From Acanthornis magna (taxonomy: Eukaryota > Chordata > Aves > Passeriformes > Acanthizidae): 64,000 bases of DNA. This document shows positions 1 through 12,044 of this stretch, piece by piece (position 1 is the first letter of the stretch; each line of letters opens with the position of its first letter). Where the stretch lies: positions 2,495,001-2,559,000 of the forward strand of contig JAWUZG010000015.1 in assembly GCA_036785705.1 (NCBI GenBank), in the 5' to 3' direction. The translations under genes were made by a program, and so were the position numbers. The notes below the pieces were generated by a model. It worked only from the letters and a program-made list of their open reading frames with translations, had not been told where the DNA came from and made no database searches.

Positions 1-832
1 TGGGAAATTCACTCCAGGACAATCAAAGTTCTGCTACAGAACCATGGTTTCACAAACTCCTGGTGCCCAACACTGGTGCCCAGACTCCTTCAGAGTCAAG
101 TTATTAATTTAAATTATTTTCCTAAATAGCAATAAATAGTGTTTCACTTCTGTCCTCACCATGGTGTCTTCTAGCTGTGCCAAGAAAACTCTGGTGACAT
201 TGGCAGGAAAACATCATTGCATTGGTCACAGTTCTCTATAATGCACCTCGTTATTGCCTCCATCATTCAATGCAGGTTAAAACAATAAAATCAGATTGTT
301 CGGCTGAGGATCTGCTCATAAGTGTTGTAATTTCCACTCAAGGCAGTCATGGTGCTGTCACCATGAGTTCAGTGTTCCCAAGGGCTGCTGCCAGTGCTGA
401 GGAAAGAGGTCACTTTTTAGTATTTCCATTTCCTTGTTTTCACCTCTGGGTGCCCTCAAATTGCACATTTGTGGTAATCACTCGGTTACAGAAGTGTTGT
501 GGCAATTAGCTCTGGATTAGGTGAGGAACCTCACGGCGAAGCTGGCCCTGAGCTCTGGTGGCTGTGTGAGGAGTGGGGTCAGGAGTGGAGCTGCTGGAAA
601 AGTTGGTGGTGGGACAGGGATTCAGGTGAGGAATGTTCAGAGAGTCACTGTCACTTGTCCTGCAGAGATCTGTGGTTGTATCATCTCTACCTCTCAGGAA
701 AAAGAGCATTAATCCAAAACCTGCCTTACACAACTCTGGCATAACCTTTATATCTGAAATCAAGTCTACTCACTTGGATTCTTTTTAGTCTCTATGCTAA
801 TAAAATTACAACTACTGGTTAAATAACGTGCC

Positions 833-852
833 TTTTTTTTTTTTTTTTTTTT
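833..852. repeat. T20 run
   Basis: Uninterrupted run of 20 T. Confidence 0.95.
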
Positions 853-1480
853 AATTGAAAGTCCATATTAATTGTAGTCTCTGTTCTGGGAAATTCTATT
901 AGTTTTCGCCACAGATGAGTGTTTTCAGATAAACAACATCTTTATTCCAGCTGGGACTTCATCATCAAGTTTATCTTAATTATCTAATCTTAAAATAGTC
1001 TTAAACAGCTAGAAATACTGCAGTACAGTCAAGTATCACAATTATTTCCTCCCTGTGAGACAGTGCTTTAGAATTAAAAAAAAAACCCCAACAAACTAAA
1101 GCTGATATTGATAGTCTGGTGAGAAGCCTGTCTTGCATCAAGTGCAGAAAGTGATGGAAAGCAGTTGTGCCTCCTGGGTACAGCCTGCCAGGCAGAGCCA
1201 TTTCCATGGGAAAACAATATCCTGCAGGCCCTGTCTCATCCCTGGGTTGCTGGTTGTGCCTGTGGCAGGTGCTCTCTCTGCAGTGTCACTGTCCCCTGCC
1301 AGTGCCTGGCGCGAGGGCAAAGCCCCCCCCCCGTCCCCTCTGTTTGCAGCTGACCCTGTGGAGGTGACAACCAGGAGCTGCCAGGGTGTGACAAACGTGT
1401 AGAAGTTATCCTGGGAGTTTACAAATTATAGAAGTGCACAGAGGTTCTGAAAATGTTTGAGTATCAGTGAGGCTTGTCCA

Positions 1481-1690
1481 TGGAGTCAGAATATCCTGAG
1501 CTGGGAGGGACCCCCAGGATCATCCAGCCCAGCTCCTGGCCCTGCACAGACACCCCAACAATCCCACCCTGGGCATCCCTGAGAGCAATGTCCAAACGCT
1601 CCTGGAGCTCTGGGGCTGAGCCCATTCCCTGGGGAGCCTGGGCAGTGCCCTGCACCCTCTGGGGGAAGATGTTCGAGGCTGGGAATGTGT
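1481..1690 (-). repeat. CR1 LINE fragment, minus
   Basis: The plus strand reads CCTGAGCTGGGAGGGACCCC, then GGATCATCCAGCCCAGCTCC and a CCTGGGCATCCCTGAGAGCA segment. This is the reverse complement of the 3' end of a CR1 subfamily common in songbirds. The right end fades near the CACCCTCTGGGGGAAG segment, so that border is approximate. Confidence 0.8.
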
Positions 1691-2025
1691 TTGGAGGAAG
1701 ATTCAGTGTGTACTTGTCCTTTCCAGGTAACATCTGGCAGGTGTCTGACTTGCTTCAGCTGTTCTGGTTTTAAGCTGACTGGGTGAAATTCTCTGACTTT
1801 CCTTTTGCCAGCCACGAGTATGTGCTGGTGAGGGGATTGTCAGAGGACTCTGGGGCAAAAAAAGGTGCTCTGATGCCATGATTGTTCTAATAGGCTACAA
1901 AGTGCATGGATAACAAATGGAGATGCCTGATTAGCTTATTTTATTATTATTGCTTTTGTCTTTGTGCAGTGCTTTAAGGCTTGTACCTGAAGGGTTAAGG
2001 ATGAGAGAGGGGCCAAGGACAAACA

Positions 2026-2275
2026 CAGAGTCACAGGATTGTAGAATGTTTGGGTTGGAAGGGACCTTAAAGCTCATCCCACCCCACCCCTGCCATGGCA
2101 GGGACACCTTCCACTATCCCAGGCTGCTCCAAGCCCTGTCCAGCCTGGCCTTGGACACTGCCAGGGATCCAGGGGCAGCCACAGCTTCTCTGGGCACCTG
2201 TGCCAGGGCCTCTGGCCATCTGAGTAAAGAATTTCCTCTTAAATTTTAATCTGAATCTCTCCTCTTTTATTTTAA
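2026..2275 (-). repeat. CR1 LINE fragment, minus
   Basis: It begins with the reversed CR1 3' terminus (GTTTGGGTTGGAAGGGACCT), then the block CTTCCACTATCCCAGGCTGC and the GGGATCCAGGGGCAGCCACA block. It ends in a degraded GAATTTCCTCTTAAATTTTA segment. The copy is 5'-truncated, as is usual for CR1. Confidence 0.92.
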
Positions 2276-5200
2276 AAATGTGCTTTCAAACATTCTTTCA
2301 CTCCATCTCTCTTCCATTTTTGGCTGCAATGCCTAATGTGCAGTTAGCTGAAGTATGAGAATAATTGCAGTGTGGTTATAATTGGATAAGTATATTTAAT
2401 ACCAATTCAGTTGATCAGAAACGGAATCTAATTTCTGAATGACTTTATGTCATGATCATAATCTTTTGAAGAATCATATCTTTAATAAATCAGATTCTCA
2501 CACAGGCATCTGAAAATTTAAATGACTTGTATAAAAATGGACAATGAATTTATTAGAAATTTTATACTTAGTTAAGCTGCAGATCTGAAATCTTGAGTAG
2601 GACACTTATTAAAAATCTTTGCTTCTGAGTATCTGCACTTTCACCTGGGGCTCTGGGAATGCATTACATTTTAATGGAGTTTCCTGGGCTCTTAAATACT
2701 GCATGCAGCTATACTCACAAATACCCTTTCATCTATCAAAATCAGGTGGAAAGGTGCTTTACAGGGCTTGGAGAGGATGTGCATAAAGCAATATCATGCA
2801 CAAGGTATTTGTCTAATTTCTGGAAATGGCATCATTCAATTTCCAGTGTAAAGAGAAATCTTTAAAGCAAAGACAATTATCTTCTTAAATTGCTGGTAAG
2901 GCCTTATTTCCAGACGTAAATGCCCAGTAAATGAGCTTTTTGTGCATCTGAATTGCATTTATGAACTTAGACTATTTCAGTGTAAGAACAGCAATGAAGT
3001 TTGCAGTACTACCAAAATGTGGGTTTTTACACATTTTACACAATCCTGCAAGATTACTGAAAGGAAATATTGATGTGCTGTCAGCGAAACCACTTTGAAG
3101 CGTGTTTCAAATTTAGATTTTTACAATCTGCCCTTGACTGGGCCATCTCTGCTGCTCGTCCATCCCAACTGCAACACCGAGGGCAGGTGCTTGGGATAAA
3201 AAGCTCAGAGTACCTGGTTCACATCTCTCAGCTGACCAAGGATTAAAAGCTGACTGAAACCATAGTTTCCATGACCAAAAAGGGTTTCTTATTCCAATCT
3301 GCTCATTCAGTATCCTGAAAAATGATTGCTTTCAGATTCCTTCACATTGTGCCTTTCAAGTTTTAGAAAGAAATGTTTTAAGCATTTAATGCTTCCTGGC
3401 AGAGTTCAGGCTTGGTGCTGCTTTAAAGGAATAAGGACTGTGGAATTCAGAAAATCTGTCTTGAAAAATATTTTCGCCTGGAAATTTATTATTCTAAGTT
3501 TCAGCCTTAGACTGGAGGTTATCTCTTGCAAAGACAGGAAAAAGGCCTTAGATGATGGAATAGGAATATTTTTCTCTATGTCTGTTACAAGCTGGTTTTG
3601 TCTAACAAGGAGAGAACTCCCTGAAACTCTTTCAAACTGAAGTGCAGAGTGAAAAGAAGATACTGCCATTTAGTCCATTTTAAAGTTTGGAATTTCTCTA
3701 AAATCAAGAATCCCGGCAGAAACTGAGCTGTTCACATACTGTTATTAGCAAATAATTTTGCCCCATCCATGGATGGAGACTGGAGTGGCTCATGGGACCC
3801 CTGGGGCCATTTTTGAGCCCACCTGAGACTTGTCCCTGGCTGCAGGTGGCCAAGGATGTGACAGGGTAGCCCACAAGGGGATGAGAGAGGCCGTGATGGG
3901 CCCTTAACCAAATCTGAGCTGTCTGCAGAGATAACTGCGCTTGTGCTGAAGTTCCTCTGAATTTTTCTCCTCATTTCCACACTGCCCCTCATTAATGCAG
4001 AGTTTGGAATGCTGCAGCTCTGCTAAATGCACATTCTGGGTCAGGGACTGCGAGAGGAAGATTCGTGGCTGTAATTAGAGAGGCACTTTGCACATATCCT
4101 AGAAGGAAATTTGGTTAAACAGAAAAGGAGCTCTACATATTTTCTGGAACTCACAAGTGCTATTAGGCAGAAACCTGTTTATTCCTGGCACGTATTCACT
4201 CTGTGTTTTGCTCTTTGGGCAATGAATTTATGCAGAGGAGTCTGGAGGCTGAAAGCAAGCAAATCTCACCCTTGTTCCTGTGTTTCCAACGAGGACAGAG
4301 AGGTGTCCAGGGCTTGGTGTTTGCCCCACTGCCCTGGGGTTCTGAACAGCATCCTGGGGGTGCAAGTGGTACCTCAAGGGAGAAAACGTGTGTAAAAAAT
4401 GCAGACAGAATAAATCAACTGAAAAAAGAATTAAAAGTCAGGTGACAAATTGTTAAAAGCCAAATCTGTAGTTGGCTGTCAGTGCCTCAAGCATCAGTCA
4501 ACTGATCAAAGTTTACAAGAGATTTTCAGAGTGCAGGGTTTGCCCTCCTGCTCCCAGTGTGACTCCAGGGCACCTGGGAGCAGAGCAGCAGGAGAGCCAC
4601 TGTCACTTCTGGGGCTGACTTGCTCCTGACACATTGAATGAAGATCATGGTTTAGCTGAAAACAATTTAAAATACATATCTTTAAATATCCTTGACATTG
4701 CACTTCAAATGTAATTTGAAACAGTAACTGTCAGCAACAAGTGAAAGGGCATTTGTAAGAGACAACCTGATCTGAGAAATGTATAAACTTGGAGCTACAG
4801 GAATTGTTAGAATTCAATAAAATTTATTTATACAGCCATTCTCTGGGAGTGGCTTCCAAAAATCACATTATTACATATTATATATATCCATTGCAACACT
4901 CCTATAATGCAAGTTATAAACATTGAATTAGCCAAGTAGATTTCATTTGCTGATACTCAGTAACAGATGATAGCTATGCTTTTACCTAAATCTCTGATAT
5001 TTAACCAGTGTACAGCTGAGCTAATACTTGCTGAGCACCATAGCTCAAATATCAAGGAGTTTTTGGAGTCCTGCACAGTGCTTGAGCTTTAATTGCATGT
5101 GTTCAGAAGCAATTTAAACAAAATATCGGTTTTGTCCACCAAGGACCAACCCACCTAATTAGAGTCTTCTCCCCCAAAAAACACTTAAACTATTGGTATG

Positions 5201-7506
5201 TCTTTGTAGAGAACACAAATAGGATGTGTGTGTGTGCACATGGACATTTTTGTCGTTGTGCACTCTGTGTAGTGGTTTTTTGAGTGCAAAAGTAAGATGT
5301 ATCTCAGAATTTCAGCATTGAGTTAATTTACTCCCATGGCCTCATTTGAAAGACTGTTCAGTTAGAGGAATGATTAGAAGAATGCCAGTCCAATAAGATC
5401 TTCAATTCTTCTCTGAAAAGAATGTCTGTTCTAGTTATATTTGATTGCAGCCAGATTGTGTTTAATTTTATTCTGTGTTTGGTGGTGTGGCAAGAAACCA
5501 AATTTCCTACCCTTGTTTAAGCTAATCCTTGTGTTTTGCGACCATGACCTTCCAAGGAAACATCTCTGCTGCAAGGAGAGCTCCCTCCAAAACAGGAGCC
5601 TGAGCGGCAGAGCAGGGAACAGCAGAAATAGTGGAAGATTTGTGGTTGCTGTTGGAATTCCTGAAATGGTGTCTGTTGAGACAATATTTTATTCATCACC
5701 AAAGAAAATGTGAGTTAGTCAACGGCTGCTTCTCACTTAAAGTTCAAACACATTAATTTGAAGTTTGTGTAAAAGCTTATTGGGAAGGAGAGGCTTGCTA
5801 ATGGAATATAAAATAAGTGAGAAACAGCTCCTTCCAGATGGGTTTTTCTACCTTGGTGGATGGTTAGAGTAGAATAAGGATGTAATTTAAGTAAGTGTGC
5901 AGCTTGAACAGGTACCCATGTGACAGCAGAAAATGCTGAGATGAAGCAAGTCAATGGAGAGCTGGGACTGAGCAAGGCTCCAGTGCAGCAGCTGAGGCAG
6001 AATTTAGTGAAAATGCACTATAAATACAATGCTAGACAATCCTGTTAAAATACACTGAATAATTAGCCCCAAGAATTTTCAGGTGCTGGAGGGAAAGAAA
6101 AGCAATGTTCCGTTTTTTTGAAAGAAACAATGAACACCCACAAATAGTTTTTACTGACAAATATAGCTAAGCACGTCTTCAACAATTATGGCTAATAATT
6201 TAAGGTAGACTTTTGGAATACAGAATGGTGTTATTTTAGGAAAAAAATGTCCCGTGACTTAAGAAATGAATTGAAGCAAAGTAAGCTCTTTTATATATTT
6301 ATTCTACAAGTATAGCAGCAATTGCGTGCTACAAATCTGTGGTTTTTTAAAAGAAATCTTCATTCTGTCATGCTATGGCTAAAGCAGGAGTCTGCCTCAG
6401 TGGTTGAAAGCCACTAAATTTATAGATTGAACTAGTTAGAATCATGAGAAAATTTGCTGGGGAATGTCTGTTTAAGAATCTTTTATGGTTTTGATAACCT
6501 GCATTAATTTTACAAGTTTCATTACTTTGAGACAGGCAAGAAAAATTCTTGAGATAAATCCTGGTGTGTCAGCAGACTGGAACTAACTGAATTTGTAAAG
6601 TTGGGGTTCTTTGAAAAGGTGCAGGGTATTAACTGACTTTTTTGGTAGGTTAAAAAAAATAATTCCATCAGATTAGAGATGTGTATATATCTCTAATATT
6701 AACTTATGCTTAAAGCAACGAAATGTTAATATTGAGCTATTGAAATAGTGACAGCTCAGCTGTCAGGAGCAAACATATTCTTGGTGTTAAATAAAGGACA
6801 TCCATTTTGGCAAAGCAAGTTACATGAGTCATCCCTGATTTGGACACATGAATTGAAACAAATGCCATTTAGTGTTAGGTTTACTCCTAGGATACTTCAA
6901 AGCCATTTCACTGATCCGTGGTGGATTATGAACTACAGAATTAGTAATGAACGTCTGAGCTGGTCTAGGGCTCAAATGATGAGACATGGAGGCAAGATTC
7001 AGCAAAGAGAAACCTGTAATGATGAATTTAAGAAAGAAAACTCAGCTTACACTGACAAGTTCAGGGAATGGAGCTTAAACACTCATTCCATGCATATCAG
7101 GATCCACAATGCTTGCTCTGCTCCGTGGGATTAGGAGCAGAACTGATCAACTCTGTCAGGCTCTGTCGCACTTTCGGGACCAATACTTTCTGCAGGGAAG
7201 TGCTGGGAGAAAAACTTGTTACAGGGAGGGCTTTTGGGGTGTTTTCACCAGAGAAAGCTTCACCTGTTATTGGTGATGTTCACCATGGACACCACATGTG
7301 ATCCCTTACTCAGAGGAAGCAATATTTTGATTGTAGCAAGGTTCTTGCACAAGGAACAGCCAACTGTTGATTTTATCTGTGCAGGTGGGATGTGTGTGTG
7401 TGGAAACTGTGCTCAAAACTGCATCAAAATATGGGGGAATAGATATGTAACACTGAACCTGCGAAGATAGCAAGGTGACAGGGCATATCATTAGAAAAAG
7501 ACTTCA

Positions 7507-7574
7507 AAAAATATATATATATGTACGTATGTATATATATGTGTGTGTGTGTGTGTGTGTATTATATATATATT
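7507..7574. repeat. TA/TG compound microsatellite
   Basis: Alternating AT repeats flank a (GT)10 run at 7541-7560. Confidence 0.95.
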
Positions 7575-7720
7575 TACTGGTAGTATGAATGTCTTCCTTG
7601 ATAGCACTTGAAATCACAATTCCAGTCTTGAGCCTGCTTTGGGACCAAGAAAAGCTTTTCTAAACTGCATTCTGTATTTTCAAGGATTACATTGATTTAG
7701 GGGGAAAAAAACCCCCAAGG

Positions 7721-7754
7721 ACCTATACATATATATTACCTATACATATATATT
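7721..7754. repeat. Exact 17-base tandem duplication
   Basis: The unit ACCTATACATATATATT occurs twice without a mismatch. Confidence 0.9.
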
Positions 7755-8106
7755 TTAATTCTAAAAACGGAAATAATTTTCACTGCTGCATTTAAAAAGA
7801 AATAGAAGCTTTCAGTATGCTTCCCCTCCAATCTGGATTACCAGGACACAGAACATGCAAAAGGCATGAAATTTAGTCAAATCTAACAAGAATGCTTCAA
7901 ACCTTGGCCAGGCAATTGTTTTTGTATCTCAGAGGACTGGCACCTTCCAGAGTGGAGATAAAACTGTCTCTGCTTACATTAAACTTAATAAAATTGTGTT
8001 AAGAGTAAGATGGCAGGACAAGAAACAGAAGTGTCCTGTGGGAGGTGAATCGTTCCTCGACCATGAGGACTGACACTTGCAGCAGAAACCATTCCAAAAG
8101 CAGGGC

Positions 8107-8268
8107 ATGCTGAGTTGCTTTAAGATGGGATAAATCAAGGAATATTGGGATTTCCTCACTCAGGAAGAGTAGTAAGTCTTTTTTGTGCTTTCTACTTCTT
8201 CCAGAAAGATGTAGACAGAAGACGAGTACATATCAACTTGCTCTTGACCTGGCCAGTTTCAATGAGCA
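8107..8268. repeat. Left arm of a long imperfect inverted repeat
   Basis: The arm is 162 bases. Its reverse complement matches 8811-8980 at roughly 90% by eye. Both arms contain the blocks corresponding to GATTTATCCCATCTTAAAGC and CTTCCTGAGTGAGGAAAT. Similarity stops sharply at ATGCTGAG on the outside and at AATGAGCA on the inside. Confidence 0.92.
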
Positions 8269-8269
8269 T

Positions 8270-8327
8270 ATAAAATAACAGTGTAAAATAACAGCGTAAA
8301 ATAACACCATAATATAAAATAACAGCT
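8270..8327. repeat. Minisatellite with about 13-base unit, four copies
   Basis: TAAAATAACAG-type units (RTAAAATAACAGY) repeat about four times with minor changes and one small insertion. The array lies just inside the left arm of the inverted repeat. Confidence 0.85.
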
Positions 8328-8810
8328 AAAACCCAACCACGTGCAGGCACCAGAGAAATCCCTGCTGTTTGTTCCCAAACCCCAAACATCTGGATGCCTT
8401 GAGAGAAGCACTTCTGTGAGCACCAGCAGTTGAGAAACTTGGGGTTTGTGTTTCATGGTTGAGTGACTGAGCTGAGTTTGTGCAAGGTCTGAGCTCAGTT
8501 ATTAAACAATTGACATCCAGAAAAGATGTTATGAATGCTTTACTTCGGAGTCTATACTTTAGAGCACACTGGAGGATCTATTCCCCAGTTTCTCCTGGTG
8601 CAGGTCCTCTGTTAATGAGGCATAAAAAATGATCGAAGCTTTCCCCGCAGTGTGAGGAGTCAGAGCATCTCCCTTGTAGAGTGTGAGTTTAAACACAGCC
8701 TGAACACATGGTGCCCTTTGACTCAGTAAAGATGACTCTTTTTTCTCTGCAGAAACCTGTCCTTTGAAAGTGTGTGAATAGAGAACAAACATTTGGTTAG
8801 AATAACAAAG

Positions 8811-8980
8811 TGCTCATTGAAATGGGCCAGTTGCAAGAGCAGGTTGATATGCACTTGTCTGATGTCTTCTGTCTTCTTCTTTCTGGAAGGAGTAGAAAGC
8901 ACATAAAGGACTTACTGCTCTTCCTGAGTGAGGAAATTCCAATATTCCTTGATTTATCCCATCTTAAAGCAACTCAGCAT
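8811..8980. repeat. Right arm of a long imperfect inverted repeat
   Basis: The 170-base arm pairs with 8107-8268. It is about 8 bases longer, mainly from extra bases in a TCTTCTGTCTTCTTC-type stretch. A 72-codon open frame begins at 8810 in this arm but has no recognised homologue. Confidence 0.92.
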
Positions 8981-9434
8981 GAGCTTTACATGCACATTTT
9001 CATTCTTCACTCTCTCCCACTTCGGTAAGAATATATAATAGGATTTCTTAGGAGTTTGTATATGAATTCTACAGTCTGAAAAATAAGTTACAAATGGATT
9101 TTTGTACAATAAATCCCACACTAGGAGTTACCTTAATGAGCTAGATACATCTTTTCCTTGTGAACAAGAATGTCTTTGGAGGGGATGAGAATGAATGATC
9201 AGGAACAGTGGTGGGTTAATTTGTGGAATTTTATAGTTCATAAGCGCTGCCTCATCCTGACACCATTTGTTTCTTCCTTTGCTTGCTTTGCATTTTGTGG
9301 GTTTAAGATAAAAATTGATAGACTAAATCTCAGCTACCCCGAAAGCAGCAGAAGGGATGTTCACTAAAAAGTGCTCACGCTTTCTCAACTTTTACCCGGT
9401 TTTTTTGGTTGTCATTTGGGGTTGTTTTGTTGTT

Positions 9435-9435
<1 letters not shown>

Positions 9436-9466
<31 letters not shown>
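9436..9466. repeat. T31 run
   Basis: Uninterrupted run of about 31 T preceded by TTG repeats, the longest homopolymer in the window. No retrocopy body or target duplication was recognised beside it. Confidence 0.9.
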
Positions 9467-9470
<4 letters not shown>

Positions 9471-10871
9471 AATGAGAACAGTAACTACTTCTCTAAGGAA
9501 AAACTCTGGAGTGGAACAGTGAGACTGATGTTCTCATTGTCTCTATCCCTTTCCCACCTTGGGATTGCTGGAAATGCTTGATCAAATTCTATCTGCTGCT
9601 CTGTTTGCTATGTGTGTTTATAACCGTGGGATAACCAATGAGGCTTCTCACATCAGTGTGTTTCTTTATCCCTTTTCAGAAGTATTGTGCTTTTTATCTG
9701 GTAAGACTGTGAGAGTTTGACATTGGATGAGTTTATAAAACATTCAACTAATTGGATTTGTTAAAATAAATAAATCAAACACTAATTGGAATGTGCCCTG
9801 CCATTATTTTTGCTTACTGAATTAGATATTATGGCGTGAAGTTCTTTTTATCATATTTGTGCACTTATTTAAACACCCCCCTGGCGCACACTTCTGCAAA
9901 TTCAATTATATATTCAAAGGAGCCATTCAATTTATGCAAGGCTGGTTTACTCTTAATCCAGGGGCTAGTCTCAGTAACTGATGATAGGTCTGCTCAAGAT
10001 TAATTAGCATCACTCAGATGAGCAGTGGCATTGTTACAAGCCCACAGTGTAAAACAAGGGATATTTTATCCTTCTTATGTGAGCCATTATTTGCTTCAAT
10101 ATGACCCTTTTCAGGAAGGGAAAAGCTTTCTTGTTTAGATTTTGTTTTGTAGAAGGGCCCAACATCACCTGTGTTATCCAATGCCATCAAAGCCATCTCC
10201 ATTCCCTCTCTGGCCCCACTGAGCAACTGTGTTTGTTTGATTTTTAGCCAAGCAGGAAAAAAGGCTCCAAAAATCCCAATTTGTTTTCCATAAATCCTCA
10301 TTCTTGTTAATTATTTATGAATACCAGAACCCCATTTTGGTGATTGTGCAAATGTTGTCATTTTCCACAAACTACTACGTGGCTGAAATGATAATGTGCA
10401 AACCTGATATCTAAATCCATGGAGTGGTCTTTCTTCTTTTTCCTTCACCTTGAGGATTATTTTTTCAATGTTAATGAATAGCCCTGTTCTGCCTCCAAGC
10501 AGTCACATTTCAGCCATGGATGATTTCCTGTGGGGATGGATCCAAACTCTTCCTACCTTTGTCCCATCATATTTAGGTGTAGCTCATATCTAAGTACCTG
10601 CATAGGTGGGGTGGCTTAGGAAATGTTCAATATTAAGCTTATGCTGACATCAGTGTAAGTAACAGCTCTGCTCGTTACTCTTCCTGCTTCAGTGAACTCC
10701 TAAAATCTCTCAATATTCTGGGCCTGGCTTCCTGTGAGTGAAGCTGCAGTGCCACACCTCCCAAGTCCTGCAGAATTTCGGTGCCGCTATTGATGTTCTT
10801 GCTTGGCAGATATGTACACAATCACTGTGGCCAAGTGGCTTTACCAAGGATTGGATAGAATTTTTTTTGCT

Positions 10872-11062
10872 CTGAGGGTGGTGAGGCACAGGGTGCCCAG
10901 AGAAGCTGTGGCTGCCCCTGGATCCCTGGTAGTGTCCAAGGCCAGGTTGGACAGGGCTTGGAGCAACCTGGGACAGTGGAAGGTGTCCCTGCCATGGCAG
11001 GGCTGAAATGGGATGATCTTTATGGTCCCTTCCAACCCAAACCGTTCTGTGACCCTGTGACT
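10872..11062 (+). repeat. CR1 LINE fragment, plus
   Basis: Sense-orientation CR1 3' end, from GTGCCCAGAGAAGCTGTGGC through GGTTGGACAGGGCTTGGAGC to the terminal GGTCCCTTCCAACCCAAACC and TGTGACCCTGTGAC tail. Confidence 0.92.
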
Positions 11063-12005
11063 ATTAGAGCAACCCCAAAATCTGGGATATTCTGATATAT
11101 TGTACTACTTTCCTTTCCCTTTTTGAAGTTTCTTTCCTGTTCCATAACACAATGAGCACTGTAATGATGTGAAGAGAGGAGTTGCTGAATTTTTGGCTCG
11201 CAAGTCCCTGTGGCTCTGGCTCGCAGCTGAGTCTTTACTTCACTTTTAATTCTGCTCTCAGCTGCCACACCAGAGCAAGAAGCAGGTGGGTCCTGCCCCC
11301 CTCTTGGTACACAGGATTCACACAGCCAGCCTGCTCCTCTGAGCCCTTAAAATCGACTCCAGCTTTTTCTCCTTGTCCTCATTTCCTCCAAATTCACCTC
11401 TACATTCCAATTCTGCTGCCTCTAGTAAATTAATCCATCTGGCTTATTGCCCTGTCACTCTGTGTTTGGAGGTTTCTCCACTAACCTTTTCTTCCCTTAA
11501 AATGTAGGTATCTTGCTGCTACTTTTAAGGCTCTCCAGGGTTTATCCTTTCCTTTCCTGTTCAGCTGTGCTACAAGGTTAGCTTTGACTTTCAGACAAGG
11601 TACTTTAAAGCTTCCTCAGGTGTTTCCTTGTATCAGCAGATGCTCCCAATTAATTTCCACAAGTTCTCACTGTATCCCTTTTTCAGCTCCTCACACTCCA
11701 CCTTCCTCAGTGAGGATAAAATAACCTATTTCGCTGATTATGCCAAGCTATGACAATTCCATTCCCTGTTCAATGAGCACTGCTATCCCATATTTTGCTA
11801 CTATTCCTTGTTTTGCTTCTGGGACTTTGTAGCAGCTCCTGTACAATTTTCTCTGCGTACAGGAGACCTTGTACAACAGCTGGGCTCGAGCAGAGGATGT
11901 GTTTACAATTCCTTCAAAGGAACGGCTCCCAGCCAGCCCCATTCCTGTGTGCTGAACAGAGAGGGAGGGTTTGTGTCTGAAGTTGTGCTATTCAAGTGAA
12001 TCTAT

Positions 12006-12044
12006 CAAAACGAGAATGCCCCGTGTGGAGGCATTCTCATTTTG
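12006..12044. other. Short hairpin-forming inverted repeat
   Basis: The 15-base arms CAAAACGAGAATGCC (12006-12020) and GGCATTCTCATTTTG (12030-12044) are reverse complements with one mismatch, around a 9-base loop. No T run follows, so this is not a bacterial-type terminator. It is too short for a typical microRNA precursor. Confidence 0.8.

Noticed and set aside
8810..9028. 72-codon open frame in the right arm of the inverted repeat
   Set aside because: It is short, has no recognised homologue, and the left arm does not keep the same frame intact.
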